31,333 nt of DNA, taken from the NCBI GenBank assembly GCA_050480705.1, contig JBJHAX010000023.1, positions 1-31,333 on the forward strand. The letters run 5' to 3'. The position numbers were made by a program, and so were the translations under genes. Numbering within the stretch: the first letter of the stretch is position 1; every line of letters begins with the position of its first letter. The notes beneath the pieces were generated by a model that was given only the letters and a program-made list of their open reading frames with translations, did no database searches and was not told the origin of the DNA. This DNA is from JBJHAX01 sp050480705. Lineage in GTDB: Bacteria > Actinomycetota > Nitriliruptoria > Nitriliruptorales > Nitriliruptoraceae. This document shows positions 6,517 to 15,081 of this stretch, piece by piece.

Positions 6517-8334
6517 TCAGTCGTCGTGCTTGGCCTTGTCGAACTTCGGATACGGCACCGGACCGATGACGTTCGATCGCGACCGTCCACCGATGAAGGT
6601 CCCGATGGTGTTGCCACTCGTGATCGGCACGACGAACGACGACGGGTGCTCTGCACTGTGATGGATCGTGTGCGCGTGACCTCCCTGACGCGACGCGTGC
6701 CCCCGGAAGATCCGCTCCATGCTGTGTGACGGCTCCTCGTCGTCGTCGGCCCCCTTGATCCGTACGACCAGACGCTCGTCGGGCAGCAGACATCGAGCGG
6801 TCGGTTCGAGCGGGATCGTCAGGTGCACGACCTCGCCCGGCGTGAGTTCGTCACGCTGGTCGTGGGGGAAATGAGGCAGCCATGGCAGGGACGCCTCGGG
6901 GTCGATGCGCCGCTGCGAAGCGCGTAGCCAGCCACGGGTGATCTCGTGGCGTTCACCGTCGCGTTCGACGAACAGCGCCACGAACAGCGTCGCGTCGGTG
7001 TCGGTGGTCGAGAAGCTCAGGTTGAGGAAGCACGGCCCCACGAACTCGACACGTTCGGCCATCGGCGGCGTCGCGAACTCGGCAGCCCCACGCGCGTACG
7101 GGGAGTCGAAGAAGGTGGTCAGACCGCCGGCCGGGAAATACTCGTGCTCGGTGAGCAGCCCGCCCTGGTGGAGCAGGAACGGCGTCCACTTCGTCTCGGG
7201 CAGGGGAAAGTCGTCGGCCGAACGCCACTCGTCGGCGCCGGGCATGAACACCTGGACCGCCGGCTCGTCCATCATGCCGGTGTCGTTGCCCTTCAGCCAG
7301 TGGTCGAACCACCGCAGGGATTCGTACTGCAGTTGGTACACCGGCCGGTCGAGGTAGTAGGGCGGCCCCATCGTCAGTTTCTTGACCCCGCCCCAGTTCG
7401 CCCAGCTGCGGAATCCGCCCATCAGGTGCAGACCGTAGTTGCCCCAGCATCCGCCGAGGTAGGCGGGGATGCGCGATGCAGCTCCGTCGGCGAGCCGTTC
7501 CTGCCAGAACTGGTCGTCGAGGGGATTGAGCAGCACATCGGTGACGATGCTGTTGGTCCCGGTGAAAGGGTCCTCGAGGATCTCGATCGCCTTGGGCAGC
7601 GCACGCAATTCGTCGTCTTCACGGGCGGCCGTCGCGGCGCGGCCTGCCGCCTCGTCCTCTCCCCACGCCTGCGCCGACCAGCTCTCGTGCCGAGGGTTGT
7701 CCAACTTGAACCGCAGCTGCTCGATGAACCGGTAGGACAACACACCGCCGTGATAGAAGCCGTCGCGGTAGAAGTCCGTGGCTCCCCACGGCGCGAAGAT
7801 GCAGCGCAGCGCCTCGGGGTTGCGCGCAGCAACGAGCTTCTGGATCCAAGCGAAGTACGAGACGCCGAACATGCCGACGTTGCCGTCGCTGTACGGGGCG
7901 CTCGCGAGCTGCTCGATGACCTCGCACAGGTCGTCGACCTCTCGCGGCCCCATGAATGGATAGCGCCCGCCCGAGCGTCCGCTGCCGCGCACGTTGAGGA
8001 TCACGTGGACGTAGCCACGCCGGACGTAGAACTCGGGATCGCCGGATTCCAGATAGCCGCGCTGCAGAGAGAACGTCGTGGGCATGATCGGCGTGGTCTG
8101 GAACTCGTTGGTGTACGGATGCGCCCCGAGGATCACCGGACACGGCCCCGCATCGACCGGCACGAACACGTCAGCGGACAGCTCGACGCCGTCGGACATC
8201 ACGAAGCGCACGTCGTCGCGGCGTTCGACCTCGTAGACGCGTGGCGACAGCTGCCAGTCGGGGCCGAACATCGTTCCCGACTCCCAGGGACGGTCCATGC
8301 CCGGCCCACCACCATCCGCTCTGCGATTCGTCAC
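6517..8334 (-). CDS. CocE/NonD family alpha/beta-hydrolase, atypical catalytic triad
   Basis: The family includes cocaine esterase and X-Pro dipeptidyl-peptidase. The 605-residue product has the N-terminal hydrolase domain (about 40-350) with SDGVELSADVFVP, VNVRGSGRSGG and the nucleophile elbow GVSYFAW (Ser159). The C-terminal jelly-roll domain (about 365-600) is also present. In canonical members the acid follows in a GGWYD-like motif and the base in GPWxH. Here the matching segments read GGCWGNYG (about 295-301) and GPPYYLDRP (about 323-331), so neither the Asp nor the His is in its usual place. The WFDHWLKG motif that follows is normal. The start is GTG 8334 after GGGAG. It is divergent from a DHPD-like gene across palindrome B. 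Possible substrates are esters or amides of the cluster's compound; activity by the classical triad is doubtful. Confidence 0.85.
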   Translation of the reverse strand: MTNRRADGGGPGMDRPWESGTMFGPDWQLSPRVYEVERRDDVRFVMSDGVELSADVFVPVDAGPCPVILGAHPYTNEFQTTPIMPTTFSLQRGYLESGDPEFYVRRGYVHVILNVRGSGRSGGRYPFMGPREVDDLCEVIEQLASAPYSDGNVGMFGVSYFAWIQKLVAARNPEALRCIFAPWGATDFYRDGFYHGGVLSYRFIEQLRFKLDNPRHESWSAQAWGEDEAAGRAATAAREDDELRALPKAIEILEDPFTGTNSIVTDVLLNPLDDQFWQERLADGAASRIPAYLGGCWGNYGLHLMGGFRSWANWGGVKKLTMGPPYYLDRPVYQLQYESLRWFDHWLKGNDTGMMDEPAVQVFMPGADEWRSADDFPLPETKWTPFLLHQGGLLTEHEYFPAGGLTTFFDSPYARGAAEFATPPMAERVEFVGPCFLNLSFSTTDTDATLFVALFVERDGERHEITRGWLRASQRRIDPEASLPWLPHFPHDQRDELTPGEVVHLTIPLEPTARCLLPDERLVVRIKGADDDEEPSHSMERIFRGHASRQGGHAHTIHHSAEHPSSFVVPITSGNTIGTFIGGRSRSNVIGPVPYPKFDKAKHDD

Positions 8335-8433
8335 TGACGCTCCCTTCCTGTCCCGCCCGTGCCCGCGCGTGGAGCGCAGCAGCCATCAACCATCCTGAAG
8401 GAGCGCATCGATGGATGTCAAGTTTTCGATGAG

Positions 8434-8462
8434 TTGGCCTCGAACAAATATTGTGGCAGCAT
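8434..8462 (+). promoter_or_regulatory. Candidate promoter for DHPD-like gene 1, with operator in the spacer
   Basis: TTGGCC (8434-8439) and CAGCAT (8457-8462) are exactly 17 bases apart, and palindrome B fills the spacer. The hexamers are weak matches (the -10 keeps A2, A5 and T6), but the layout repeats that seen at palindromes C and E. Confidence 0.35.
8441..8457. promoter_or_regulatory. Operator-like palindrome B (CocE/DHPD-1 divergent region)
   Basis: CGAACAAATATTGTGGC is a member of the AT-rich palindrome family (17-bp class): half-sites CGAACA and TGTGGC around AATAT, with core ACAAATATTGT. It lies in the 187-bp gap between the divergent CocE-like and DHPD-like genes and could control both. 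Confidence 0.5.
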
Positions 8463-8521
8463 CGACACGGCGGGACCGTGGCGCGGCGCTGCCGTGCACC
8501 CGACGAGCTCCGGAGGCGAGC

Positions 8522-9505
8522 ATGGCGTTGCACCTGACCATCGCCGGTGGCGCATACGACCGCACGGCGCCCTTGCGCGACGGCCGGGTCCGGCCCGAAG
8601 GCGTGGAGCTGAACTGGCTCGAGATGCCGCCCGAAGAGATCTTCTGGCGCATGATGCGCTATCGAGAGTTCGACCTCTCCGAGCTGTCGTTCGCCGGGTA
8701 CGTCACACGCAGAGCCCGCGGTGTCGACGATCTCGTCGCGATTCCCGTGTTCCTGTCGCGGACGTTCCGCCACGACAATCTCTATGTCAACGTCGATGCC
8801 GGTGTCGAGCGGCCCGAGGATCTCGCCGGCAAGCGGATCGGCGTGCCCGAGTACCAGATCACCGCTGCGGTGTGGGTGCGGCAGTTCCTCGAGGACGACT
8901 ACGGGGTGCGTCCCGAAGACGTCACATGGGTCCAGGGTGGGCTCGAGACGTGGGGCCGCAAGCCCTTCGAACCCGTCAGCCCTGAGGGGGTGACCATCGA
9001 GGAGACGCCGCAGGGCAGCACGCTCGCGCAGATGCTCGCCGACGGCGAGATCGACGCGCTGCTGACCCCTCGACCGCCCTCGACATTCGTCGACGGCGAC
9101 CGGGTGCGCCGGCTGTTCGCCGACCCGCTCAACAGGATCCGCGACTACTACACCCGAACGGGCATCTTCCCGATCATGCACACGGTCGCGATGCGACGAG
9201 AGTTGATCGACGCGAACCCGTGGCTGCCCCAGTCGCTACTCAAAGCGTTCGAGCAGGCCAAGCAGGCGGCGATGGCCGACCTGCGCAATCCGACGACGCA
9301 CTACATCAGCCTGCCGTTCCTGCGCGCGAACGTCGCCGAAGCCGAGGAACTCGTCGGCCAGGACTTCTGGCCGTACGGGCTCGAAGCCAACCGCCACACG
9401 CTCGAGACGTTTCTTCACCACGTCCATCGCCAGGGCCTGATCAGCGACAGGCTCGCCCCGGAAGACCTCTTCCCGGAATCGACGTGGCACCACCAACCGA
9501 TCTGA
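8522..9505 (+). CDS. 4,5-dihydroxyphthalate decarboxylase-like / substrate-binding-fold protein 1
   Basis: The 327-residue protein belongs to the family that includes Pht5-type 4,5-dihydroxyphthalate decarboxylase and is often annotated as an ABC substrate-binding protein because it has a periplasmic-binding-protein fold. No signal peptide is visible, which points to a cytoplasmic enzyme. Recognisable segments are GGAYDRTAPLRDGRVRPEGVEL (start), EEIFWRMMRYREFDLSELSFAGYV, the RPEDLAGKRIGVPEYQITAAVWVRQ block (about 98-120) and a C-terminal FWPYGLEANRHTLETF block. ATG 8522 follows GGAGG with 5-base spacing. It is transcribed divergently from the CocE-like gene and ends 37 bp from a close paralog on the opposite strand. 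Decarboxylation of an aromatic acid is inferred from the family only. Confidence 0.82.
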   Translation: MALHLTIAGGAYDRTAPLRDGRVRPEGVELNWLEMPPEEIFWRMMRYREFDLSELSFAGYVTRRARGVDDLVAIPVFLSRTFRHDNLYVNVDAGVERPEDLAGKRIGVPEYQITAAVWVRQFLEDDYGVRPEDVTWVQGGLETWGRKPFEPVSPEGVTIEETPQGSTLAQMLADGEIDALLTPRPPSTFVDGDRVRRLFADPLNRIRDYYTRTGIFPIMHTVAMRRELIDANPWLPQSLLKAFEQAKQAAMADLRNPTTHYISLPFLRANVAEAEELVGQDFWPYGLEANRHTLETFLHHVHRQGLISDRLAPEDLFPESTWHHQPI

Positions 9506-9542
9506 CGCCACGCCACCTGATGCCCAGCTGACACGGCCCGGT

Positions 9543-10532
9543 TCAGATCGGCTGCACGTGCCAGGTGCTTTCAGGGAACAGGTCTTCGGGTTCCATCGGC
9601 TCGTGGATGAGACCCTGTCGGTGCGCGTGCTTCAGGAAGGTCTCCAGGGTCGTCCGGTTCGCGTCGAGCCCGTACGGCCAGAAATCCTCACCCATCAGTG
9701 CCTCAGTCTCCGCCACGTGATCGTGGAGGAACGGAAGGCTCACATGATGCGAGGTCGTATCACGCAGGTCGGCCATCGATTCCTTCTTGGCCGCCATCAA
9801 CGCCTTGAGCATGGTCTGGGGGAGCCAGCGGTGCTCGTCCACGAGCTCCTGTCGCAAGACCACGGTGTGCATGATCGGGAAGATGCCCGTGCGTGCGTAG
9901 TAGTCGCGTGCGGCTGCACTCGGATCGTCGAAGATCCGCCGGACAGGCCCCGAACCGTCGTCAGCGTACGTTGAGGGAACCCGCGGACTGACCAGCGCAT
10001 CGATCTCGCCGTCGGCGAGCATCTGCGCGAGTGTGCTTCCCTCCGGCGTCGGGTTGATCGTGACGCCTTCGGGCTGGACCGGTTCGAACGGCTTGCGGCC
10101 CCACGTCTCGAGCCCGCCCTGGAACCATTCCACATCCTCGGGACGCACCCCGTAGTCGTCCTCGAGGTACTGCCGCACCCACACCGCAGCGGTGATCTGG
10201 TACTCGGGCACGCCGATCCGCTTGCCGGCGAGGTCCTCGGGCCGCTCGATGCCCGCATCGGCGTTCACGTACAGGATGTTGTGGCGGAACGAACGGGACA
10301 GGAACACCGGGAGGGCGGCGAAATCCCGCTCGCCGCGGCTGCGCCGCACGACGTACCCCGCCAAGGACAACTCCGAGGCATCGAACTCGCGGTGTCGCAG
10401 CATCCGCCAGAAGATCTCCTCCACCTTCAACGTCAGCCACTCGATCTCGACCCCTTCAGGGCGGACGCGGCCGTCACGCAAGGGCGCCGTGCGGTCGTAC
10501 GGGCCTCCAGCGAACGTGAGCTTGACGGTCAT
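9543..10532 (-). CDS. 4,5-dihydroxyphthalate decarboxylase-like / substrate-binding-fold protein 2
   Basis: This 329-residue protein is a close paralog of the protein encoded at 8522-9505. Most blocks are identical or nearly so (DRTAPLRDGRVRPEGVE, DLAGKRIGVPEYQITAAVWVRQ, GLETWGRKPFEPV, EDLFPESTW at the C-terminus). It has no signal peptide. The two genes are convergent, tail to tail, 37 bp apart, which suggests duplication with inversion. ATG 10532 follows AGGAG with 6-base spacing. It is the last gene of the minus-strand operon, 66 bp after the luciferase-like gene. Two near-identical copies under different promoters may be paralogs with different substrates or two subunits; the sequence does not decide. 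Confidence 0.82.
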   Translation of the reverse strand: MTVKLTFAGGPYDRTAPLRDGRVRPEGVEIEWLTLKVEEIFWRMLRHREFDASELSLAGYVVRRSRGERDFAALPVFLSRSFRHNILYVNADAGIERPEDLAGKRIGVPEYQITAAVWVRQYLEDDYGVRPEDVEWFQGGLETWGRKPFEPVQPEGVTINPTPEGSTLAQMLADGEIDALVSPRVPSTYADDGSGPVRRIFDDPSAAARDYYARTGIFPIMHTVVLRQELVDEHRWLPQTMLKALMAAKKESMADLRDTTSHHVSLPFLHDHVAETEALMGEDFWPYGLDANRTTLETFLKHAHRQGLIHEPMEPEDLFPESTWHVQPI

Positions 10533-10598
10533 CGAGGTCTCCTGACGTCATGTGGTACGGCGAGCCGCGGCCATCCGCGGCCGATGCGGCCGGGCGGA

Positions 10599-11684
10599 TC
10601 AGTCGACCAGCTGGTAGGTCCCGCGATTCAACGGTCCGCGCACCTTCGGCAGGACGTTCTGTGCGATCTCGACGGCGAGATCTTCGACGTCCTGGCCTTC
10701 GCGTGGGAACGGCCAGATCGCGACGTCGTGGACGCCGAGCTCGCCGAGGGTCCGGAAGCGTTCAGCCACCTGGTCGGCCGTGCCACACACGGCGAGGCTG
10801 TTGACAAGCCCACGGGGAATGAGGCTGCGCAGCTCGGCCATGATCTCCGGCGACCATTCGTAGGGCGCGTCGCGCATGAACGTGCGCAGTTCGTCGGTGA
10901 TGTCGGCGGCGAGATCGTCGAGGATGTCGCTCATCACCGGCCTGCTGCTCCACAGTGCGTGGCTCACACCGCGCAGGATGTTCTCGGGGACAGGGTCGTC
11001 CTCGTTCTCGAGGATCGTCACGTACACCCACGTCGCGAGTCCGAGGTCGTCCCAGGTGCGGCCGGCCTTCTCCATGCCCTTCTCGACCTCGCCCTTGACG
11101 TACTCGACGCCACCCTTGGTCGCGAAGCTGCCGATGAGGATGCCGTCGGCGACCTCGCCCCCCCGTCGCAGCACGTGCTTGCCGCGGCCGGCAACCCACA
11201 GGCTCGGCCGGTACTCCTCTGGCAGTTCGAAGTCGAGCTTGCCTCCGACGAACTGAACGGTCTCGCCTTCGTAGGTGACGCGCTCTCCCGCCCAGAAACG
11301 GCGTGTGAGCTCGATCATCTCCTGGATCGCGACCGCGGGCCGGTTGACCTCGTAGCCGGGCAGCGTCTCGAAGTGGCTGCCCGCACCGAGGTAGATGCGC
11401 ATCCGGCCCTTCGAAACCTCACCGAGGGTGCCGGTGGCCTGTGCGGTGATGGCAGGATGGCGCGTGAACGGGTCGGCGACGGTGATCCCGAGGTTGATGC
11501 GGTCGGTGTGGGCAGCCGCCGTGGCGAGCCGCACGAACACGTCGCGCGTCCACTTCTCGTCGGAGTGGGTGAAGCCGTCGAAACCGAGAAGTTCGCACAG
11601 CTGCACGAACTCGATGAACCGGTCACCGGGTTCTTCGCCGAGCGATGCGATCGAGAACTTCATGGCCTGGGTTGATTCGGACAT
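10599..11684 (-). CDS. LLM-class flavin-dependent oxidoreductase (luciferase-like)
   Basis: This bacterial-luciferase-fold (TIM-barrel) oxidoreductase has 361 residues. Typical features are the KFSIASLGE first strand, the GFDGFTHSDEKW segment, the HTDRINLGITVADPFTRHPAITAQATGTLGEVSKGRMRIYLGAGS block (about 60-105), and a second-half PSLWVAGRGKHVLRRGGEVADGILIGS block. The pattern resembles the Mer/F420-dependent branch (methylene-tetrahydromethanopterin reductase-like), so the cofactor may be F420 rather than FMN; this cannot be settled here. ATG 11684 has AAGGTG upstream; an internal ATG at residue 8 is an alternative. It follows the enoyl-CoA hydratase gene by 93 bp in the same operon, so a redox step on a CoA ester or aromatic intermediate is a reasonable guess. 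Confidence 0.85.
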   Translation of the reverse strand: MSESTQAMKFSIASLGEEPGDRFIEFVQLCELLGFDGFTHSDEKWTRDVFVRLATAAAHTDRINLGITVADPFTRHPAITAQATGTLGEVSKGRMRIYLGAGSHFETLPGYEVNRPAVAIQEMIELTRRFWAGERVTYEGETVQFVGGKLDFELPEEYRPSLWVAGRGKHVLRRGGEVADGILIGSFATKGGVEYVKGEVEKGMEKAGRTWDDLGLATWVYVTILENEDDPVPENILRGVSHALWSSRPVMSDILDDLAADITDELRTFMRDAPYEWSPEIMAELRSLIPRGLVNSLAVCGTADQVAERFRTLGELGVHDVAIWPFPREGQDVEDLAVEIAQNVLPKVRGPLNRGTYQLVD

Positions 11685-11777
11685 CGGTCACACCTTGCTC
11701 GTCGTGGCTTGACAGTTCGTTGGTCGGTTCGTGCTCGAGGTCAGCCGTTTCCGTTGTTCGACACCTCAACGGGCGGG

Positions 11778-12569
11778 TCAGCGGCCCCGATAGTGCGGCT
11801 CGCGCTTCTCACGGAACGCAGCGCGGCCTTCGGCGCGATCCTCACTCATCGACAGTGTGGCCCACAAGGAACGCTCGAGGACCAGCCCGTCCTCCATGCC
11901 GCCGGACGCGGCGGCGCGGCCTGCGAGCGTCGCGGCACGCAGCGACAGTGGCGCCGCCGCAGCCACACGCTGCGCGATCTCCTCCACCTCGTCGAGAAAC
12001 GAGTCTTCGTCGAAGACATCGGAGACGAGTCCGAACGTCGCGGCTGCAGCGGCGTCGAGCGGGGCGCCGGTCAGCAGCACCTTCCACGCGACCGCGTGGG
12101 GCAGCGCCCTGAAGATCCGTTGCGTCCCGCCACTGCCGGGCAGGCTGCCGATACGGATCTCGGTGAGTCGGAAGGTCGCGGCGGGGCTCGCGACACGCAT
12201 CTCGGCAGCGAGTGCCAGTTCGAACCCTCCGCCGACGGCGTGGCCGTTGACGGCAGCGATCACCGGCTTCGTGCACGCGCTCATCACCCCGACCAGAGGC
12301 GGCGTGTCGCGCAGCAGCGCGTGGCGTTCGTCCGAAGCCGCCGCGCCCAGATCCATGCCCGCGCAGAAGGCCGGTCCGCGTCCGGTGAGGACGACGACGC
12401 GCACCTCCGGGTCCGACGATGCTGCGGCGAACGCGGACGCGAGTCGTGCGCGCATGTCCGCGTCGACCGCGTTTCGCTTCTCCGGCCGGTTCATCTCGAT
12501 CCAGGCGACATGACCCGACCGTCGTTCGACCACGGTCGGCTCATCGCGCACGGTGTCGGCGTCGCTCAC
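11778..12569 (-). CDS. Enoyl-CoA hydratase/isomerase (crotonase) family protein
   Basis: This 263-residue crotonase-fold enzyme acts on acyl-CoA thioesters. The oxyanion-hole segments are intact (GPAFCAGMDL around residue 65-74 and NGHAVGGGFELAL around 108-120). Both hydratase glutamates appear present, at Glu117 (GGGFELA) and Glu137 (TEIRIGSLPGSGGTQ), so true hydration of a 2-enoyl-CoA is more likely than a pure isomerase. The GTG start at 12569 overlaps the stop of the upstream CoA-transferase gene (GTGA), implying translational coupling. It fits a route that continues from a CoA ester made by the two CoA-transferases. Confidence 0.9.
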   Translation of the reverse strand: MSDADTVRDEPTVVERRSGHVAWIEMNRPEKRNAVDADMRARLASAFAAASSDPEVRVVVLTGRGPAFCAGMDLGAAASDERHALLRDTPPLVGVMSACTKPVIAAVNGHAVGGGFELALAAEMRVASPAATFRLTEIRIGSLPGSGGTQRIFRALPHAVAWKVLLTGAPLDAAAAATFGLVSDVFDEDSFLDEVEEIAQRVAAAAPLSLRAATLAGRAAASGGMEDGLVLERSLWATLSMSEDRAEGRAAFREKREPHYRGR

Positions 12570-13777
12570 ACCAGGATCTCCCGCTCGACGAGTTCATCGA
12601 AACGGTCACGTTCGAGATCGAGCATCGACGAGAGCACCTCCCAGGTGTGCTCACCGAGCAGCGGTGGACGCTCGATCTCGACGGGATCGGTTCCGACGAA
12701 TCGGAACGGCATCCTCGAGATCGGCATCTCGCCGATCACCGGGTGGTCGACGGGCTCCCAGAATCCCCGGTCCTCGAGCACGGGATCCTCGAAGATGTCC
12801 CGGCTGTCGCGGACCAGCGAGTTGGGTACGCCCGCCGTCTCCAACGCATCGAGCAGGCCGGCCGCTTCGCGACGAGCGACGGCCTCGGCAACCAGCGGCT
12901 CGAGATCGTCCTCGTGTTGCTTGCGTCCGCGCAGGCTGGCGAAGCGGTCATCACTGCTGAGATCGAGTTCGAGCAGTTTCGTCAGCGCATCCCACTGGGC
13001 TTCGTCGTGGCAGGCGAGCACGATCCACTTGTCGTCCCTGGTCCGAAACGCGCCGCGAGGCGAAGCCGACGCCATGCGGTTGCCGACGACCCCGGGTTGC
13101 CCGTCGAGCGCGTGCTCGACGAACGCGGGCCCGAGCACGTTCACGGCGGATTCGAACTGCGAGAGCTCCACCGCCTGGCCTTCTCCGGTCCGACGTTGAT
13201 GGAGTACGGCTGCCAACACAGCAACGAGCGCGTGCCCTGGGCTCGGCACGTGATCGGGGTAGTGCGTCCCCGTCCCCACCGGCAGCCGCCCCTCGACACC
13301 CGTCAGGTGGACCAGGCCGCTCAGTGCCGCGATGGTCGAACCGAACCCGATGTAGGTCGCGTGCGGACCGTCGGCACCCTGCATCGGCATGGTCAGATAC
13401 ACCAGCCGGGGATTGCGTTCAGCGAGCGTTTCGTAGCCGAAACCCCATCGCTCCATGACCCCCGGCCGGAAGTTGCTGGTGACGATGTCGACCTGGTCGG
13501 CGAGTGCACGCGCGATGTCGCGGCCCTCCTCGGAAGCCATGTTGATCGCGACGCTCTTCTTCGAGGGGTTTCGGGACGCGAAGTAGCCCGACCCTTCCAG
13601 CCCTTCTGTGCCCGGACGGAACGGAGGCGCGAGCCGGAGATTGTCGGGCCGGGTTCGTGACTCGATCCTGACGACCTGTGCGCCGAGTTCGGCGAGCGCC
13701 TTGGTCACGAACGCACCGGCGCCGATCCAGCAGAAATCCAGGACCGTGGTTCCTTCGAGGGGTGTGGCTCTGTTCAT
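12566..13777 (-). CDS. Class III (CaiB/BaiF) CoA-transferase, subunit with candidate nucleophilic Asp
   Basis: Class III CoA-transferases move CoA from a donor thioester to a carboxylic acid through an aspartyl-CoA intermediate. The 403-residue protein shows GTTVLDFCWIGAGAFVTKALAELGAQVVRIE at the N-terminus, RNPSKKSVAINM (about 69-80), SNFRPGVMERWGFGYE (about 101-115) and the GTHYPDHVPSPGHALVAVLAAV segment, in which Asp175 is the likely nucleophile. ATG 13777 overlaps the stop of the upstream paralog (ATGA), and its own stop overlaps the crotonase start, so three genes are coupled. It could act alone or pair with the upstream paralog, as in two-subunit enzymes such as benzylsuccinate (BbsEF) or phthalate CoA-transferases. 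Confidence 0.9.
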   Translation of the reverse strand: MNRATPLEGTTVLDFCWIGAGAFVTKALAELGAQVVRIESRTRPDNLRLAPPFRPGTEGLEGSGYFASRNPSKKSVAINMASEEGRDIARALADQVDIVTSNFRPGVMERWGFGYETLAERNPRLVYLTMPMQGADGPHATYIGFGSTIAALSGLVHLTGVEGRLPVGTGTHYPDHVPSPGHALVAVLAAVLHQRRTGEGQAVELSQFESAVNVLGPAFVEHALDGQPGVVGNRMASASPRGAFRTRDDKWIVLACHDEAQWDALTKLLELDLSSDDRFASLRGRKQHEDDLEPLVAEAVARREAAGLLDALETAGVPNSLVRDSRDIFEDPVLEDRGFWEPVDHPVIGEMPISRMPFRFVGTDPVEIERPPLLGEHTWEVLSSMLDLERDRFDELVEREILV

Positions 13778-15030
13778 GCTTCGCCTCGCTCGACCAGGCG
13801 GACGTACTCCTCGTCGGTCAAGCCGAGTTCGGAGACGAGGACGTCGTAGCTGTGCTCGCCAATCACGGGCGCCGGGCCCGGACGCGCGACCTCGCCACGT
13901 GACAGTCGATACGGCGCTCCAGGCATCGTCAGTTCCCGTCCCCGCTCGACGTCGTCGACGTCGACGAAGAACTCGCGGTATCGCAGCTGCGGGTTGTCGA
14001 GGACGTCGTCGATCGTGCTGACCGGAGACAGAGCGATCAGCCGTCGTTGCGCCTCTTCATAGAGTTCGAGTTTCGTCCGGCTGCGTGTGAACGCGCGGAA
14101 TATTCCGGCGAACGTGTCGATGGCGTCACTGCGCTGCCGATAGGAGAATTCGGACCATTCGGGCGCCTGCAGGACGTCGGCCCCCTCGGCGTCTTCATCG
14201 TTGAGCCATTGGACGAGCGACGTCCAAGCCTTCGCAGTGCCCAGCCGACCGGCAACCATCGACACGTAGCCGTCCGCGCACGGATAGATCCCCGTGCCGG
14301 CCTCCCGTGGTCGCTCGCCCTGGCGGTCACGGATGTGGCCGGTGAGGGCGTAGGTCGCAGCGCTGTCCTCGAGCGCCTGCGCCACGCATTCCTGCGAGGA
14401 GACGTCGATGAGTGTCCCCTCACCGGACTCCTCGCGCCCGATCAGCGCCGCGAGGACGGAGACGGCCGCGAAGATCGACCCGGCGAACCTGCTCTGGCCT
14501 CCGTGCGCAACGATGGGGCCGACGTCGGGGTAGCCCCCGAGGTGCAGCAGGCCTCCCGCCGCCATGATCACCAGGTCATCGGCGGGGCTCCAACGGGGAA
14601 GGTGGTCACGTCCGAACGGCGTGATCTGGACGTGAACGAGTTCGGGACGCTCCTCGCGCAGCCGCTCGTGGGTCAGGCCCGCAGACTCCACGGCGAGGTC
14701 GGCGCCTTCGATCAGGACGTCCGCGGTTCGCACGAGCTCGAGGAACACATCGCGCGACTCCGGCGACGTGTAGTCCAGCGTCACCGACCGTTTGCCCGCG
14801 TTGACGAACAGGTCGAACGCGCTCACCGGCCGGGAGCCGTCAGCACGTGCGATGATCGGTCCCGTCGTACGCGTCCGGTCCCCTCCCGGCGGTTCGACGC
14901 GAATGACGTCGGCACCCAGATCCGCGAGCAGGCGCGAGGCATAGGCGCCGAGCTCGTCGGAGACGTCGAGGACGCGGATGCCGCCGAGCACGGCTACGCC
15001 GGCCGCTTGCGCCGGTGTCGTCACGCTCAC
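13774..15030 (-). CDS. Class III (CaiB/BaiF) CoA-transferase paralog lacking the nucleophilic Asp
   Basis: This 418-residue class III CoA-transferase has the normal N-terminus (GGIRVLDVSDELGAYASRLLADLGADVIRVEPPGGD), NAGKRSVTLDY and the late SGEGTLIDVSSQE block. Where family members carry the catalytic Asp, the segment reads AHGGQSRFAGSIFAAVSVLAAL: Ser180 (or Arg181) stands in place of Asp and no acidic residue is nearby. It is therefore probably not an independent CoA-transferase but a partner of the adjacent Asp-bearing subunit. The start is set at GTG 15030, 7 bases after GGAGG; an in-frame TTG at 15036 is too close to that site. It begins 51 bp after the aldehyde dehydrogenase gene and overlaps the next CoA-transferase gene by 4 bases. 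Confidence 0.87.
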   Translation of the reverse strand: MSVTTPAQAAGVAVLGGIRVLDVSDELGAYASRLLADLGADVIRVEPPGGDRTRTTGPIIARADGSRPVSAFDLFVNAGKRSVTLDYTSPESRDVFLELVRTADVLIEGADLAVESAGLTHERLREERPELVHVQITPFGRDHLPRWSPADDLVIMAAGGLLHLGGYPDVGPIVAHGGQSRFAGSIFAAVSVLAALIGREESGEGTLIDVSSQECVAQALEDSAATYALTGHIRDRQGERPREAGTGIYPCADGYVSMVAGRLGTAKAWTSLVQWLNDEDAEGADVLQAPEWSEFSYRQRSDAIDTFAGIFRAFTRSRTKLELYEEAQRRLIALSPVSTIDDVLDNPQLRYREFFVDVDDVERGRELTMPGAPYRLSRGEVARPGPAPVIGEHSYDVLVSELGLTDEEYVRLVERGEA

Positions 15031-15081
15031 TCGCAATCCTCCGTCTCTGGTCGCCGCACAGTGCCCTCGCCCGTCGCTGCG

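Noticed and set aside
11750..11765. GTTGTTCGAC in the gap between the crotonase and luciferase-like genes, as a seventh operator
   Set aside because: Only one half-site (CGAACAA on the minus strand) resembles palindrome B; there is no second arm and no promoter-like hexamers, so I left it out.
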